64,000 nt of DNA, taken from positions 1,736,001 through 1,800,000 of the forward strand of contig CM031561.1 of assembly GCA_018466975.1 (NCBI GenBank), written 5' to 3'. The notes beneath the pieces were generated by a model. It was given only the letters and a program-made list of their open reading frames with translations, did no database searches and had not been told where the DNA came from. This document shows, in pieces, positions 45,551-58,452 of this stretch. This stretch comes from Sparassis latifolia. Taxonomy: Eukaryota > Basidiomycota > Agaricomycetes > Polyporales > Sparassidaceae. The translations under genes and the position numbers were made by a program. Position 1 is the stretch's first letter; every line of letters begins with the position of its first letter.

Positions 45551-47747
45551 TCAGCATTCGCCGAGGAACGAGTTCTTCGGGAATGGTTGGCCGTAGTCGC
45601 CCCGCCATGTCGTCAAGTTTGGGTCCGTATATGCCTCGATGTACCTGGTCACCCCCGCCGCGCACGTCAGCCTCTGAACCTCAGCACGATCGTCATAGCA
45701 CGCACTGATCAATATACTTCGCCGTGGGGAAGCCCTCCGGGTCGCACCCGATGTTGATGTGGTCCTTTGGCTGATACACGCGCACATAGTCGACGCGCAA
45801 GTGCACCGGGAACGGGAGCGCACTGAGGTTGACAGCGCCGAAGTTGTACGACATACCGAGGTTCATGATGATGTACTGCCATAAACAATCAAGAAAGAAA
45901 AGAAGCATGAGTGCAGAAACGGCGGATCAGAGGTGAGGGAGAGAACCATCGGTTCCTGCGAGACGGGACGCGCGGAGATCTGCGCGAGCGGGTCTGCGGC
46001 CATGCCTGCGACGTTCAGCATCCAGGAGGCCTGGTTATTTGCTACCCAGGCGATATACTTCCGGTGCAATGAGCCGTTCGCGAGTTTAATAGGGGCCATG
46101 GAACGTACCGCATTCTCGAACCCAGGGACATATTCGAAGCCAAAGACAGCATAGCAGCCAAGTTCATACTCGTAGCACCCAGGGTTGGTATCAGTGATGA
46201 CAGACGTCGCCTGCTGCAGTACACCGCCCGCGTAGATGTTGTGCACAGAGACGCTGGGATCCGGGATGACCTGGTTTTCACTGGTGTTCAGCCAGTTATA
46301 ACCGGCGTTAAAAGGCTAAGCAGGTCAAGTCAGCTTCGTGAGTCTTGAGACACACACGAACCGATGATACTTACGGCCCACTGAGCGGATTGTGACACCT
46401 GCCCTGTCAGCGGCGTACCCGTAATCTGCGCCTCAAGCATGTCGATCTCCGGGGCAGCCCGCCCGACAAAAGTCCCATCGCTGTGCTTGGGCCCGGGATG
46501 GCTCTCACCAGGACAAGTGCACCTGGAGAGCTTCTGTCCCGGAAGGTACGACAGGACGCCGCCGTTGTTCTTGTCGCCGTTGACCGTAGCAGCCACCGGA
46601 TGGCCATTCACGCTCTGATTCGCAACCGTGCCGACGTCGCAGGCGTCGTAGTTGTACGGCCACTATTAGAAATCGATATTGAGATTTAGTTGTGACAGAA
46701 CCATAGCGTTTGAACTGACCATGCCTTCGAGACTTGCTCCGTAACCCGCGCGACCGAGGTTTCCCATAGTCCATATCGCAGGCCATAAGCCGACTATGTT
46801 GTTGACGCCAGGAAGCGAGACGTTTGCCTCGATGTATCCTCCAGTAAAGCAGAACTTGTTCCACGACGACATCAAACCTAGTGCACTTTAGTACACCGTC
46901 GCCAGAGGGTACTCGCGCTCACCGCCTTGGTATTCCAGGTTGTGCATATTCTTCTGGCTGAGTGTAATCACCAGATCGCCGCCCTGCGTTGTAACGGCGG
47001 AGGGATCATACCACTCCAAGTTGTTCGTCTCCCAGTAGTGCAGGTTCACCGCCTCCCAGTACGGATCGTCCCCCGGGTAAAATGTGCGGCCATCCACATT
47101 GAACTCGTCAGAAAATACCAGCTGCATCTCGCCGCCGCCGTTCCAGGACGGTTTGGTATGCGCCGAATCGGGGGTGGTGAGGTCGATGAGACCATAATTC
47201 CCCGGAAGCAACGGTACCTAATGGTTCAAGTTGCTTGAGGAACCAGTAGGAAACTGAAGAAAATTGAAACGTACCTGCCCCGATGCATTGATCCCGCCGA
47301 GGTTATAGCCGCCTTGCGTAGAGTATCTGACGGATGTGAAGTACGATATGATGGGATATCCGAAACTAGGATTTGATCAGTTCAACAGCGTACTTGAGAC
47401 TACACGTAGAAACAGACAAGAATTACTCACAAGAAGGCGACTAGCCCCGCACAAAGGAAGACCAGGGTCCCAAGGTTGGTCAAACCTCGCCAAGAAAACA
47501 TGTGTCCGTCTCTTTCGATGAGCCTGCGGTTGACGCCATACTTGGGCTCGTGGATGTCGTCGTCTGTTTCTTTCAGATTTAGAGACAGGTTTGTTCCCCA
47601 TTCTTCGGGATCTGCAGAAAGAGGGTACTGCCCAGAAGGAATATGAGAAGCGAGAGGGCGGGTTAGTTAATCTGGGTGATTCACCTCATTCCCGAGTAGT
47701 AGAGGTCGTCCTGCGCCAAGAAATGGAGAATCCATCTGGTGTTGCAT
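45551..47747 (-). CDS. GH16 beta-glucan synthesis-associated protein, KRE6/SKN1 type
   Basis: Type II membrane protein needed for beta-1,6-glucan of the cell wall. It starts MQHQMDSPFLGAGRPLL, then after the first intron YPLSADPEEWGT. A membrane anchor follows (TNLGTLVFLCAGLVAFF), then YSTQGGYNLGGINASGQVP. The GH16-like domain contains LVFSDEFNVDGRTFYPGDDPYWEA, FTGGYIEANVSLPG, GLWPAIWTMGNLGRAGYG and APEIDMLEAQ, where GH16 enzymes carry the catalytic ExDxxE; here EID is kept in part. The end has YIIMNLGMSYNFG, RVDYVRVYQP, EAYTDPNLTTWRGDYGQPFP and NSFLGEC. At least seven exons; the last begins after GTGACCAG near 45630. Neighbouring GT61 also serves the cell surface. Confidence 0.9.
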
Positions 47748-50121
47748 TATGCAGAGTCTATCCCACACTCAGAACCAACGTACCGTCGCCAATGACGAAC
47801 TACTGATGCTTGTAAGAACGTGGTTTAGTCGACTATTGCTCATAAAGTAAGGTATTGGCCCAGGCCCCTGCTGTGAAAGTAAGTTTGTTGACGAAGGCAA
47901 TGATTGGTATTGGTCGAGATTTTTTGACGACGGAAATCAGAGAGCGACATAGCGACACAGCAGTAGAGGCGGGAGAGACGGAGTGGTGGCTAAAGAAAAG
48001 GTAGCGAGGGAAGGGAATTCCGGCGAGTCCACTCCATCCTCCAAGAGTTCGTGTCAGGTTCGGGACATGGAAGCACCTTCCATGTCAACCTGCAGCCAGG
48101 CTGCCGCCTCAACTTTGTCTTTCACCAAATTATTCTCGGCCCATAAACTACAGAAAGTCCACTTCACCCACGACCAGAGCACGCAGCAATGCATGTGAGC
48201 AAGAGATCTGAAGACTTTGAAGAGGCGTCGGTATATTGCCAGGTTGATGTTTCAGTCGAACATCTAAACTTTCCATATGAGGATTCAGTGGCGGCCGCCA
48301 ACGGCGTCGGTGGACCGTCCCGATCCGGGCTTGGAAAATCATCGGTCACTCCGACGAAGTTCAATCTCATCCAGATAGTCCCACTAGAAATCTTCATTAT
48401 TTATCAAACGGAGAAGCTGCACTTACAGATGTACCAAACTTAGGGCCCATTATTTGACACGCCCGCACGAATGCCACAACGTCGTCGGGACATCTCATGC
48501 GCGTCGTGATCCCACAGGTTTTATGTGGCCCTATCTCATAGCGATAGCGGCAATATGTCGACGTATGCGTGCCAATGCGCCATCGCTACAGTTGCCTTCG
48601 ACAACTTGTCGACTATCAAGTGCATGTGAACAGGATCGCTGGCATGGCTGAGCACACTCTACCCAGGTTATCAGAATCTATCGTTGTATCAAGTACTCTC
48701 GCGGCGGCTGCGAAGCTCGCAGCAGCCTGATACCCGCCTTATCCCAAGAGGCGCGTCGGAAGCTTTGTGGACTGTATATATTCTTGCCTGCAGGCGTCGA
48801 TGTAACATTCAACCTTCATGTCGTCATTCGAGAACGCTGACAATTGTGTAGGAGACTTCTTGGACTGTTCAGATGTTCCATGTTGTGCCGCAGTTTTATT
48901 GCCTCAACGCTATGACGCGTACAGATTGCCTGGCGCGTGCGACTTCTCCCCATTTACCCTTCTATAGCCCTTGGCCTGTTCATGGAAAGTATCGGTCGCG
49001 TGCAATGCCCGAGGAAAGACTGCGAATGATCGTGATGAAGTGTAACTGATGATAGATTCACGGGTGGAATCTTCATCACTCACACTTCATCACAACTTGA
49101 GGGAGAAACCAGTGGTCCATCTGTCACAGCGTGTCCACTCATCACTACCATTCCGGCGAGGAGCATTCATGGCTCGCACGTCCCCATGCAGACGAACAAC
49201 ATCAATGCACACAAGCGATGTACGTCAACCTTGGCCAGCATGGGAACATGCATACGCAGGACGCGCTCAAGATGTCCCCATGATGGGCCATCCTCATGAT
49301 GCCGCAATCCCCACTTAGACATTACGAACAAAGAGCACAACGCAAGCTTCAATATCAATCCTGGGATGCTGTAATCAGCGCTCACCCAATGACGACACCT
49401 TTCCAGCATGCACAACAAAGAAGGGGTACAGACATGGCATCACGGACTAGCATTGCGTGCTTTCGGAGGACACGAATCACGCAGACAAACGTGCATCAGA
49501 AGCCGCTCCAACTTCCAGGAAATCGGTCTTCCGCCTCCAGCTTATGTATGCGACTCACGCGACGGACCGGTATGGCCATCACCGTCTTCACCAGAAATAC
49601 CAGCAAGTAGCACTGAAGACTACAAATACAGCAGGGGAGTACAGGAGGTGAGTGCGGGGTGTATAACACAGATGTAAGTCTGCTGCGCTAGTGCAACGCG
49701 TCTACTACATATCGTATTCACGGTGCACGGAATGGGCTAGTGAGATGAGACGAACCAATAAACAAGATGGAGGTAAGCAAATGAATGAGCAGAGGAGATT
49801 TAATAAACAATGTGTAGTCCTGCAAGCGAAACGATGACGGAACCGTGACTGTCCGAAAGTGCTGTATGGCGTTAGGTCAGTCGCATAATGATGTAGTGAT
49901 AGGGAAAGGAACGGATGTGAACCAACGCGGATAGGATAGGCTGACTATATACATGGGAGAAAGGAACGTCATGGGTTCGCTTGGAGTCGGGGGAGCCGTC
50001 GCAGTCATGATCAGACGTTTGGTATCGCTGAAGGTAAAGTTGTAGTATAGTCGTGTGCCATTTTGTCGTAAGCGTCGAAGGAATAGATGAGGGGTGAAGA
50101 GAGGATATCATGGACGCTCCT
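47748..50121. other. Gene-poor 2.4 kb
   Basis: No gene could be supported. A plus-strand stretch at about 49500-49660 reads IGLPPPAYVCDSRDGPVWPS followed by PEIPASSTEDYKYSRG, which looks protein-like and might be the tail of a broken or unrecognised gene. It has no clear start or splice partners. The rest has only short frames. Confidence 0.35.
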
Positions 50122-52349
50122 TCAGCAAGAGCGCAGCAGAGCCTGCGCGCGGCTCGCGTGCGCTTTGTCGACGAGCAGGTTCGCGGTCTTGTACGTCGAA
50201 CTGTACATGTGGTTTATGCCGTTCTCTTCGAGTGTGCGGGAATACCGATTCACAAGGCCATGCTTGTCTGCATGATACTCGCATCAGTAACCGCAGCAAA
50301 GGTGAGAGACTTCGCAAAATACCCACCTAACCCAAACTTTCGCAAGTCGATCTGCAGACATCGCAACGGGCCTTGAGCACCGTTCCGTTCGTCGTCGTGA
50401 TCCTCCGATTCCCCGACCTCAGGCCCTTCCGGCGTGATGGGTGAGGAAACGCGAGAATCCAAGATGTCAAGCTCGTCACTGCAAATCACCATATGCCGCT
50501 CGCTAGGCGGGAAGAGCGCGGCGAGCAGAGATACTGGAGCAGTAAGTGACGAGCCCTCAGACGTGCGGGTGAAGGAGAAGAAAGGGACGAGAAGGGGAGG
50601 TGTCGACACGGCGGATGACGTCGAAGATGTTGATGCAGAGCGTGAGTGGTCATGAGCAGGCTTGAGCGTCTCAAGGTGTGGAAGGAAAGGCCTAGTCTGG
50701 CCTGCTGCAAGTACTTCCGAGGTCTCCCGCTTGTGAGGCTCTTCGCTGGGGCTCTTGGAACGATGGTCCTCTTCGTCGCTCGAGTCCTCAAGGTCGAAAA
50801 CGTCTTCCCAGACCTTCCCGCTCCTCATCTCAAACAGGGGCGATACAGGCGACATGTCGAACGCAGGGTCACCTTTCGGTGAATCGGGCCCAACGCGTGT
50901 CGTGGTGTCGCTCCCGCTCCCGTTCCCTTTCTCTCCGTCACTTGCGATGTTTATGTGAAACGGCACGGCATCAACATCATCAGAGAGGCCGATGGTTGGT
51001 AAATGTACGGGCTCCGAGACCTGATCGAGGGCAGGATGCGCCGGCGAAGGAGACACATGACGGCCATGCGAGGCAGCGGACGAGCTGCTTTCGCCTCCGC
51101 TCCCTCGCCTGACCGGCACAATCAACTCAGGAAATGCCACGAGCTTGACGATCTTGAGCCCCCACATTTCCACGCTATCGTCCGATAGCCCGACGTATGT
51201 GAGATCGGGCTCCAGGACGCGCACCTCACACCCGGACGGCGAGTGCGACTGCGAGCGGCTCTGGGCCGCTCTTTCTTGCTTTGCATCCGGACGTTCGGGT
51301 ACCTGGTTAGCAGGGCTATCGTCTTCGAAATCGCGTTGGCTCGATACGTGCAGGTTCTGTGGTACCGTTCTGCCGCCCGAGCTGGAGCTGCTGGAGTTCG
51401 TGTTGCTCCGTGAGCGGGAGAATACAGCCCCACCTTCAGGATCAATGCCATGGCGTTGCACTTGCGCCGTCGCCAAATCCAAAATATTGATCGACGAAAT
51501 ATCTTCCCTGGTGGGGGAGAGCATTGGCGAGGTGAAAGTAGAAAGCTGGGCGGTGAGGTTGTAGGGATCGGAAGAATATAGGTCAAAACCGGCAGAGGCG
51601 AGAAGAGACATCACTTCCGAGAGACGATAGGATTTTACCTGTCAGACGGTTCGAGTCAGCTCAATGCGGAAATTTTTAAGTGTGGTGGAGTAGGAAATTC
51701 AATTCAATGTAGACAAGGTGAAATCATAGCCTGAGGGAAAGGGGTACTGAAATATAAGCGAGTTACGTGTTGGATAGGGAAGGCTGGCAAATTGACGCTG
51801 AAAGCTTGGAGGGCAAGTAGGATACTCACGAAGATGAAATCGCACATGTAAGATGACTGGTACAGGATTGATATACCCGCTGCGGCCAGAGGAGCAGACA
51901 GCTCATGTACGCGAGCACCCGAAGTGTCTAGATACTCCAGTAAATACCGATCAGGAATAGAGAAGAAAAAACGCACCCAGGCGATCCGAATGAGAGTCAA
52001 TTTGGAGTACATTCCACTTGTCGGACGAAACCTCGACAGGCTCCCACTCCTCCTTCTGTCTTTTGCTCCTTTTGTGATCTTGGGTGGGATGTGTTTCACC
52101 TCCCTCCTCTCTTCTTCGCGACCTCAACTTCTGTGCATCTTTCCTAGCTATCTTTTCGAAGTCCTTGAGGGCATGTCGTTCGGCAAACAGGCTAAGCTCG
52201 ATCTCGTTGCAAGTAACGTTCAGAAAAATAGGACTGGGCTGCAGAATCTGACGGAGAACGTGCTGGGAAAGCGTTTCTAGGCGTGACCGAGGTAGATGGA
52301 CCAGGGAGAGAGATACTGGGAGCAGAGATATCGTTACACTGTCAGTCAT
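50122..52349 (-). CDS. CASTOR-like ACT-domain protein (putative amino-acid sensor)
   Basis: Exons 52349-51977, 51927-51830, 51638-50327 and 50267-50122 join to 642 residues. The architecture resembles CASTOR/GATSL ACT proteins. The first ACT part has IFLNVTCNEIELSLFAE, VLQIDSH, ARVHELSAPLAAAGISILYQ and SSYMCDFIFVKSYRLSEVMSLLASAGF. A later ACT pair has EMWGLKIVKLVAFPELI and, after a long serine-rich insert, CLQIDLRKFGLDKHGLVNRYSRTLEENGINHMYSSTYKTANLLV. In animals CASTOR1 binds arginine and controls GATOR2/TORC1; such a role here is only analogy. The insert of about 270 residues with acidic and serine blocks is unlike the compact animal protein. ATG at 52349 (MTDSVTISLL). Confidence 0.75.
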
Positions 52350-54789
52350 AACACAGCGACAGGAAGGGGGGGGCGAGGACGCCTCGTGGAGGAACAGAAG
52401 AAAGATGAGGGTGGGTACGAAAGGAAGATAAGTACTTATGTCAGTAGCAGAAGATCTGAATTGTGACGACGGCAAATTCGTCTTAGAAGGATTAACAGGT
52501 GATAAAAGTATAGATCTAAGGTAAGACTCGGAGGAGGGCAATTAACAAGCGGGGAGCATTTCATCTCCCCGCTTGCAATTTGTCTGCCCCTTGTCAATAT
52601 CTGAAATAGCACTTTTTGTTCCCACGTTATAAAAGTATTTCGGGGTTGAACATATTTTTTATTCTCACTCCGCAGCATTGAGCGAATCATGGTCCATTCA
52701 TTGAGGTATATTTTGGACGGAGCTTCAATGTATACGAGCCCAGCCGCCATCGCAAAAGCGATCCAAGTTCGTTTCTGATGTTTCCACGTCCGTTCGTAGC
52801 ACCTGGGCTGGCGGAGGTTCACCGCAAATTTACTGTATTTTTATGTCTACAGAGCCAAAATGAAGACAACCTTCCGAGTTCCGGTGAAATCTCTATCCGT
52901 CTGATGGCCTCTTCTGATCATGATCGACCCGCTCGCGGCTAGCCTTCCACGTACGCGTATGCGACTGAACACTGAGCTTGGACATGTTCCTACTCTCATA
53001 CGCCGACTGGTTCCGTATCTCTCAGAATTCGTCCATCCTTTTGCTAACTTGGAGGTGTCCTTCCATCTTACCGCCGTGATGTACCTGTGAGCGCTTTTCA
53101 AGGTTGCTACTACGACAGTGATGTGCTACTCAGCGATCTCAATCAATTATCAATGTCAGTCGGTCGAAGTCTCCCGCTCTGTTACTGACGGCATGTAAAT
53201 ACAGATCGCCCCCGTGTTTGACTCTGTCTGGGTCTCATATCTGCATCATAACGCACTGATCAGTCGCACGTTGTCGAAGTCAGCTCTCTCCCCAATCTTC
53301 CTTTACTTCTCACGGATGATTCATCTTGTCCCCCCTCTATGTGCGGTTGCTCCTCATACTGTCTGGTCACCGGAACGTTGTTACGCACATGCACTTCCAC
53401 GTCTACGGGTCGCTTGACCCGTGGAGAATGGACGATTTCCGGTTATGATCGGGTGAGTCACATATTCGCCGCCATGTCCAGGCTGGAGGAACCGAGAGCG
53501 TCGTGGTTTTTGACCGCTCTATTACTCAGACCGTAGCATTCGTGGATGCCAGCAACATGGCATTAATTACTCAGTGTCCTTGCTATCCTCTGGGTCTTGA
53601 ATCTAAGAATCTGACAGGGTTGCGCTTACTCAAGAAATCGTTTAACCAAGACCGAGCAAGGGTCTCAGCAGCTGCTTGATCTGGGCCCGCTTGCCGCAGA
53701 CACATTTTCGCGGGTCTGGGCATCACGTACGCACGGAAGGTGTCGAGGCTACCCAGGTACGTAAGGCGCTCCTTGCCGTTTTGGATGCGACGCCACAAGG
53801 GGTACGGTTACCTTGGAGCGGACCTGCCTTACAGAGAGCTGACTTTGAGCAGGCCGACTCGAGAATTTGCATCTGGAAATATCTCACCAGGGATGCTGCA
53901 TGATTGTGTTTCCCTCAGTCCCCGTGCTTTTTTTTTTTTGGCACGGCACTTCGTGGAGCACCCATTGGTCACTGACAAGTTGGTTAAGTGCGCGTTCCGA
54001 CTTCCACACTGCAGATGAGGCAGCTCCATCTCGACGGTGTCCATAATGTTCTCAAGCCGTGTGCGAGACGGCATTCAGTCTGCCATCGCAGACGCTCTTC
54101 TCATGCAGGGTGATGCGCTCGAACGGAAGTTTGGCATTCAAACTTCTCGTTCAATGCGTTTTAGAGCCTACGTGATGCGGCTTAAGCTCGTGTTCCCCTC
54201 GGTGTGCCCCTTGAACGCCGGCATTCTTTAGATCGTCCTCCACTTAGAACGGCAAATGTTTATGCACCACTCGTCCGTGGCCCGGCGGCAAGGGCAAATT
54301 CTTCGGGACACTGCCTCGTCCAGATGGGTCGAGTTTGTTACGGCCTAGAGAAGGGAAACGTGCAGGCCGACGAAGGTAATGGACGGCTTCGCCGTCATGC
54401 CAGAGGGTGAGCGATACATCACAGTGATCTGCGGCTGACTGCATTAGGTCCGTGTGTTGCGATGCCGTTCTAAGCTGTTGTGCTACTCCAAGGAGAGAGG
54501 CGAGTACTCGCAGTACTTGCACGGCGTGCGAGGGATGGTCCCGTGTCCACGGCACCTGTACACTATGAGTCTGCAAGGCAGACATTCCATGGTAAATCGT
54601 GAGTACCTCATCATGCGCAATAAGAGACAGTAAGATATGAAAGCGGTATGTATTTAGGTATGCATACGATAGGTGGGGTAAGGTACTCGGTATGACACAT
54701 GGTATAAAATACAACATCAACTCGCACGAGTACCGTACGGGAATGTGCTGGGTATAGAGAGTGTGCGCGGCAGATGACCGACGATGCAA
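52350..54789. other. Gene-poor 2.4 kb
   Basis: No gene could be supported. A plus-strand ATG at 52921 opens 56 natural-looking codons (MIDPLAASLPRTRMRL, then PTLIRRLVPYLSEFVHPFAN) that end at a GTGAGC donor-like site. Further coding-like pieces near 53210-53420 and 53700-53880 cannot be joined. A T-run of 12 bases sits at about 53929-53940. This could be a decayed gene. Confidence 0.3.
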
Positions 54790-57275
54790 TTATGTTGGTG
54801 CTTGCATATGAGCCCGTTGAGCAATCTCCTGATACCAGTCATCGAAGGGCGGAAGGTCATCTTCGTCTTCCCCTCCGTCTTCCAGTTCAACGTCTTCGCC
54901 TTCATCTTCGCCTTCAACTTCAACGTCTTCCTCCTCGTCTTCCTCCTGTGGCTCAGTGGCTCCGTAAAGTTCAACGCAGGGCTCTCCCTCCAGGAGGATA
55001 TCGTCAATGTCGTCCGTCATCGGGATCGCATAGTAGCGATCACCAGTTTTGGACACTATCTGCGGCCCTTCCGTGCATCCCGCCGGCCAAGCGACGGAGT
55101 CGCAATCAGAAGGGCCGTGGTCCGCATAGGACGTGAGCAGCGGTTGTACAGACCTGTCTGTACTCTCGGATACGAACCTGTCTGGAGTGAGGGGCTCCAG
55201 CACGTTGGTCTTGCTGATGCTCCGTGGGGACGGTGTGCTCGCCGGTGACGCGCTGTAGTAGCAGTAGTCTTCGCCCGCGAAGGTTGATTCGTCGACGTTC
55301 ACGAAGTCGACGTAAGATGCAGGAACTGTCAGGAAGCGACCGTAGCCGTAATCCTGCGGACTTGACGTGACGTTCGCAGAGAGTTCCCAAGGATTGTTTG
55401 GCGCAGGCTCCTGGATGACGATATGTGGCGTGGTGCACGGCGTCGTGGAGTCAATGATGATAGCACCGATACACCGCCTGTAGAACGACAGCAAAGGCTA
55501 GCGGCCTGTCAGGGACCGTATCTCATAGCGCATTATGTGCCAGTAGCTTACTTCAGCGGCATCTGACCACCGGAACGGCTTCTCGAATCGTTGCAAGAAG
55601 CCAGGTGTGTCCCATCGGGCACGGAAAAGAGGTGCCAATGAACAAACAATCAAAGCCTATCCCAATGATGTTAGAGAAGAGCAGATACATAAGAAGCAAA
55701 CTTACGCAAGCCTTGAATGCATGGCGATGCACGGCAGTTATGACACAGTCGAAGAACAAAACCTGCCGCTCCTGCGACGCGGAGGCGATCTGGGATGATA
55801 AGCGTGTTAAGCTGTGATGCTGAGCCAGCGGACGTACAGTTTGTCGGAATCTTGAGAGACTGAATACTCTTGGTGGGTGGGGGAGCACTGTCCGGCTGTC
55901 CGTACCAGATAAAATATCTGAATGTCGAGATACTCCACACTCCACACTCCCATCGCGACCTTTTGGAACTCCAGCAAAAGGAGGTAGAAATGCTAAGGGA
56001 GTGGAAACGTCTTGGGGTGGTACAATCAAGTGATTTGTCGACTGAGGATCAACCCTGTTAATCCAAGCTGCCCAGTATAGGTCCCATATGTCGTCTGGAG
56101 GAGAAATCACGATGTGTGGGACATGATCCGGATCCAGAGAATCTAGGACTAGATTTCTTCGGTCACGCTGAAGCGCCAGTAGGAGACTCTGAAAGAGAGT
56201 TAAACAGCCCGTACAATGCATTCCGGAAAGACTGACTGACATTCCGCTCCAACACAGGCGGCGACTCCGGAATATGAGTTGAATGGGCCCTAGCCACCTC
56301 GACTGTCTGTTAAAGCATGTCAGTACGGGAGGGACGAAGATGACGAGAAGAACAAACCAGAATGTCAGCCATCTCCGCTGAATCATTTTGGAGGCAGTTC
56401 TGGACGGTGTCAGCGTATGTTAGCAGAACCAGCTGGTGGACTCACATCAAGTTCGGACGGATCCTCCTCCTCACATGCTTCCGGAATAAGTTCCAAGCTT
56501 GGGAATCTGTATGCCTCACCTCTTGTGTGAGGTAAGGGCCCGTTGTCTGTCCTATGAGGAATCGCACTGTGCCCACAAGCAGCGTGCCCGCAGTAATCGC
56601 CGTCGTCTGCTCTCTTGGCATGCCTCTGTTCCCCTGCGTCTGAGTCTGGTTCGGAGCCCTGGCCCCATCTGTTTTGCTGGAGGAGAGTGGGATTCGTGAG
56701 CTTATATGTAAGAGATCTCCTCCAGCCTTGGGATTTGGGTATACGCAGGAGGAGTCGCAAGGCTAGGTGAGAGGACATACTTTGCAGAGCGCCCCCTCCC
56801 CTACTCTGGAGCAACGCCTTAACCTATCCGGCGTTGAGGTGGTCACGGACAATTTGAAGGTAACCTGGACACAACCTCGGTCGCATTTATCCAGAGAACA
56901 AGGACTGGAACGTTCAGCCACCAGCGCGTCGGGCTGGGCACGTGTCACTGGGATCTCAGCGGTAGACGGTCGCGATGTGTTCTCTCTCAATCGTTGATCC
57001 AGGCAAGGAGAGGGGTTGGCAGAATAGTAGCCATCCGATAGCTGGTCGAAGAAGTTCAGGTGGTGGGAAGTAGAGATGCTGCACAGCACTCTCGTCGCCA
57101 TCCGAGTCCAAGGTCGCCGCCAGGACAGAGGATAATTAGCACAGTTAGAATTCGCGAGGGCAAAAACGTCGTTGTAGAGGGGTACTGAGAGTGTGAAGAC
57201 AGGAGGATTACTTAGTCCATATGCTTTTGTGTCATGGAGAGCTGAGAGGGAGATGATAGTTTGGACAGCATTCAT
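54790..57275 (-). CDS. Acidic hypothetical protein, multi-exon
   Basis: Not recognised. Reading from an ATG at 57275 (MNAVQTIISLSALHD), coding-like pieces follow: LTNPTLLQQNRWGQGSEPD, YRFPSLELIPEACEEEDPSELD, NCLQNDSAEMADIL, TVEVARAHSTHIPESPPVLERN, SLLLALQRDRRNLVLDSLDP, VPHIVISPPDDIWDLYWAAWI, QIASASQERQVLFFDCVITA and LLSFYRRCIGAIIIDS. The last exon (55494-54790) ends in a strongly acidic tract of about 40 residues, rich in glutamate and aspartate in repeats of EDE/EEDV, then DLPPFDDWYQEIAQRA. No membrane segment is convincing once these frames are used. A nuclear or scaffold role would be a guess. Whether the first exon belongs to the same gene is uncertain. Confidence 0.5.
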
Positions 57276-57751
57276 TGTCCTTTGTCAACCCGATATTTGT
57301 TCGTTGCCACCGCGGGCGTCATTTCCCACTCGAGCTATCCTTCTATCCATCCTACTACGTCCACCCATATTCGAAACCTGGATGCAATACAAGCCTGCCT
57401 GTGTACCACACTTTCCGTCGGTGGAATAGGCGTTCATCTCCATGCGGAGTGATCCGTGAATATTGGTCCTAGGATCTAGTCCTCCTGACCAGGTGCTGAC
57501 TTCGATGAATATTACTTAGGCCTGTACATTAACCAGTGTCTTTACAGGTTCTGACTGCCTCCCAACACTGGAAATTGTGCTCTAACGTTGTCGTACTGGT
57601 TGCGCCAGGCCGCAAGGTATGGGCATGGTTGCAATAGCCTGGTCACCCTGGGAATGATATCCAGAGCTGTCAGTTGGAAGTGAAAAATCCGGTAATGCAG
57701 TGCCGCCCTTCCTGGCTGTGGTTGAGTGGGTCTCACTAGATCATATTCTGG

Positions 57752-58185
57752 ATGTCCTCCCCAGTAGACCATCTTAATGCAGCACATTTACCAGCTGTTC
57801 TCCAAAGAAAAAAGATAGCCCCGGGAGAGAAGGAGCTGTTCGTAAGGAAGTGGTTCGAAGACGCAAACGAGGAATGGTGGAAGGTCAGTCTATGTGTTAC
57901 ATGAGATGGCGAAACGAATACTGATGCATGCTTCAGTACTACATTGATTGCCTCGAGCAACGCTATATCAGAGTGCGATCCCCAGAGCGTGGCGATCCAG
58001 ACTTCGTTATAGGACCTACTGTATCCCCGTGGCAAGCAAGACAAATTCACATGCTGACGTTCTCTGATCCAAGATACGCTACTCATATGACAGCCTGGCT
58101 TGAACAAAAACGGCAACATAGTTCCTGTCCCGGACCCTCCAAACGGAGCAAATGTGCCGCTTGTTCGCATCATAGCATATACTGA
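57752..58185 (+). CDS. Small two-exon hypothetical protein
   Basis: Exons 57752-57883 and 57937-58185 with a 53-base intron (GTCAGT donor, TTCAG acceptor) give 126 residues. The N-terminus MSSPVDHLNAAHLPAVLQRK leads to GEKELFVRKWFEDANEEWWK. The second exon reads YYIDCLEQRYIRVRSPERGD, DFVIGPTVSPWQARQIHML and TFSDPRYATHMTAWLEQKR. Composition is more natural than the antisense frame. Not recognised; it could be the 3' part of a longer gene or a remnant. Confidence 0.4.
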
Positions 58186-58335
58186 TCGCGCTTGCGAGTA
58201 ATTGCAGAAGTGTGCAGTCGAGGTATATTTGCATGCGATATCAACTTCAGAGGTGGTACTGATTCACGCCATGTGGATGGTAGGTTCTGGTTGAGAATGA
58301 AAGTGCCTATCCAGCTCCCCTTGGCGCCGAGATGT

Positions 58336-58452
58336 GGTCATAAATGTGCCCGGGGGCTTCCAGTAGCGGAATCCAATGCGGTCGTGGTTCGGGCCGCCAC
58401 CCAGGTCGAGGACAATAATGATGAGTCCCGTGATCGTGATTACCTTGATCGA
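58336..58452 (-). pseudogene. Fragment of a fungal amino-acid permease
   Basis: About 38 codons read IKVITITGLIIIVLDLGGGP followed by NHDRIGFRYWKPPGTF. This closely matches the membrane segment and following loop of APC-family fungal amino-acid permeases (Gap1 type), where GGGPxHDRIGFRYW is a hallmark. Frames on both sides show no other permease helices, so only a remnant is left. It borders the small orphan gene at 57752-58185 and F-box gene at 58816. Confidence 0.6.

Noticed and set aside
47784..47843. Alternative first exon of the KRE6-type gene (MSNSRLNH...)
   Set aside because: It cannot be spliced in frame to YPLSADPEEW; the ATG at 47747 (MQHQMDSPFLGAGRP) joins in frame with one intron and matches the family's usual start.
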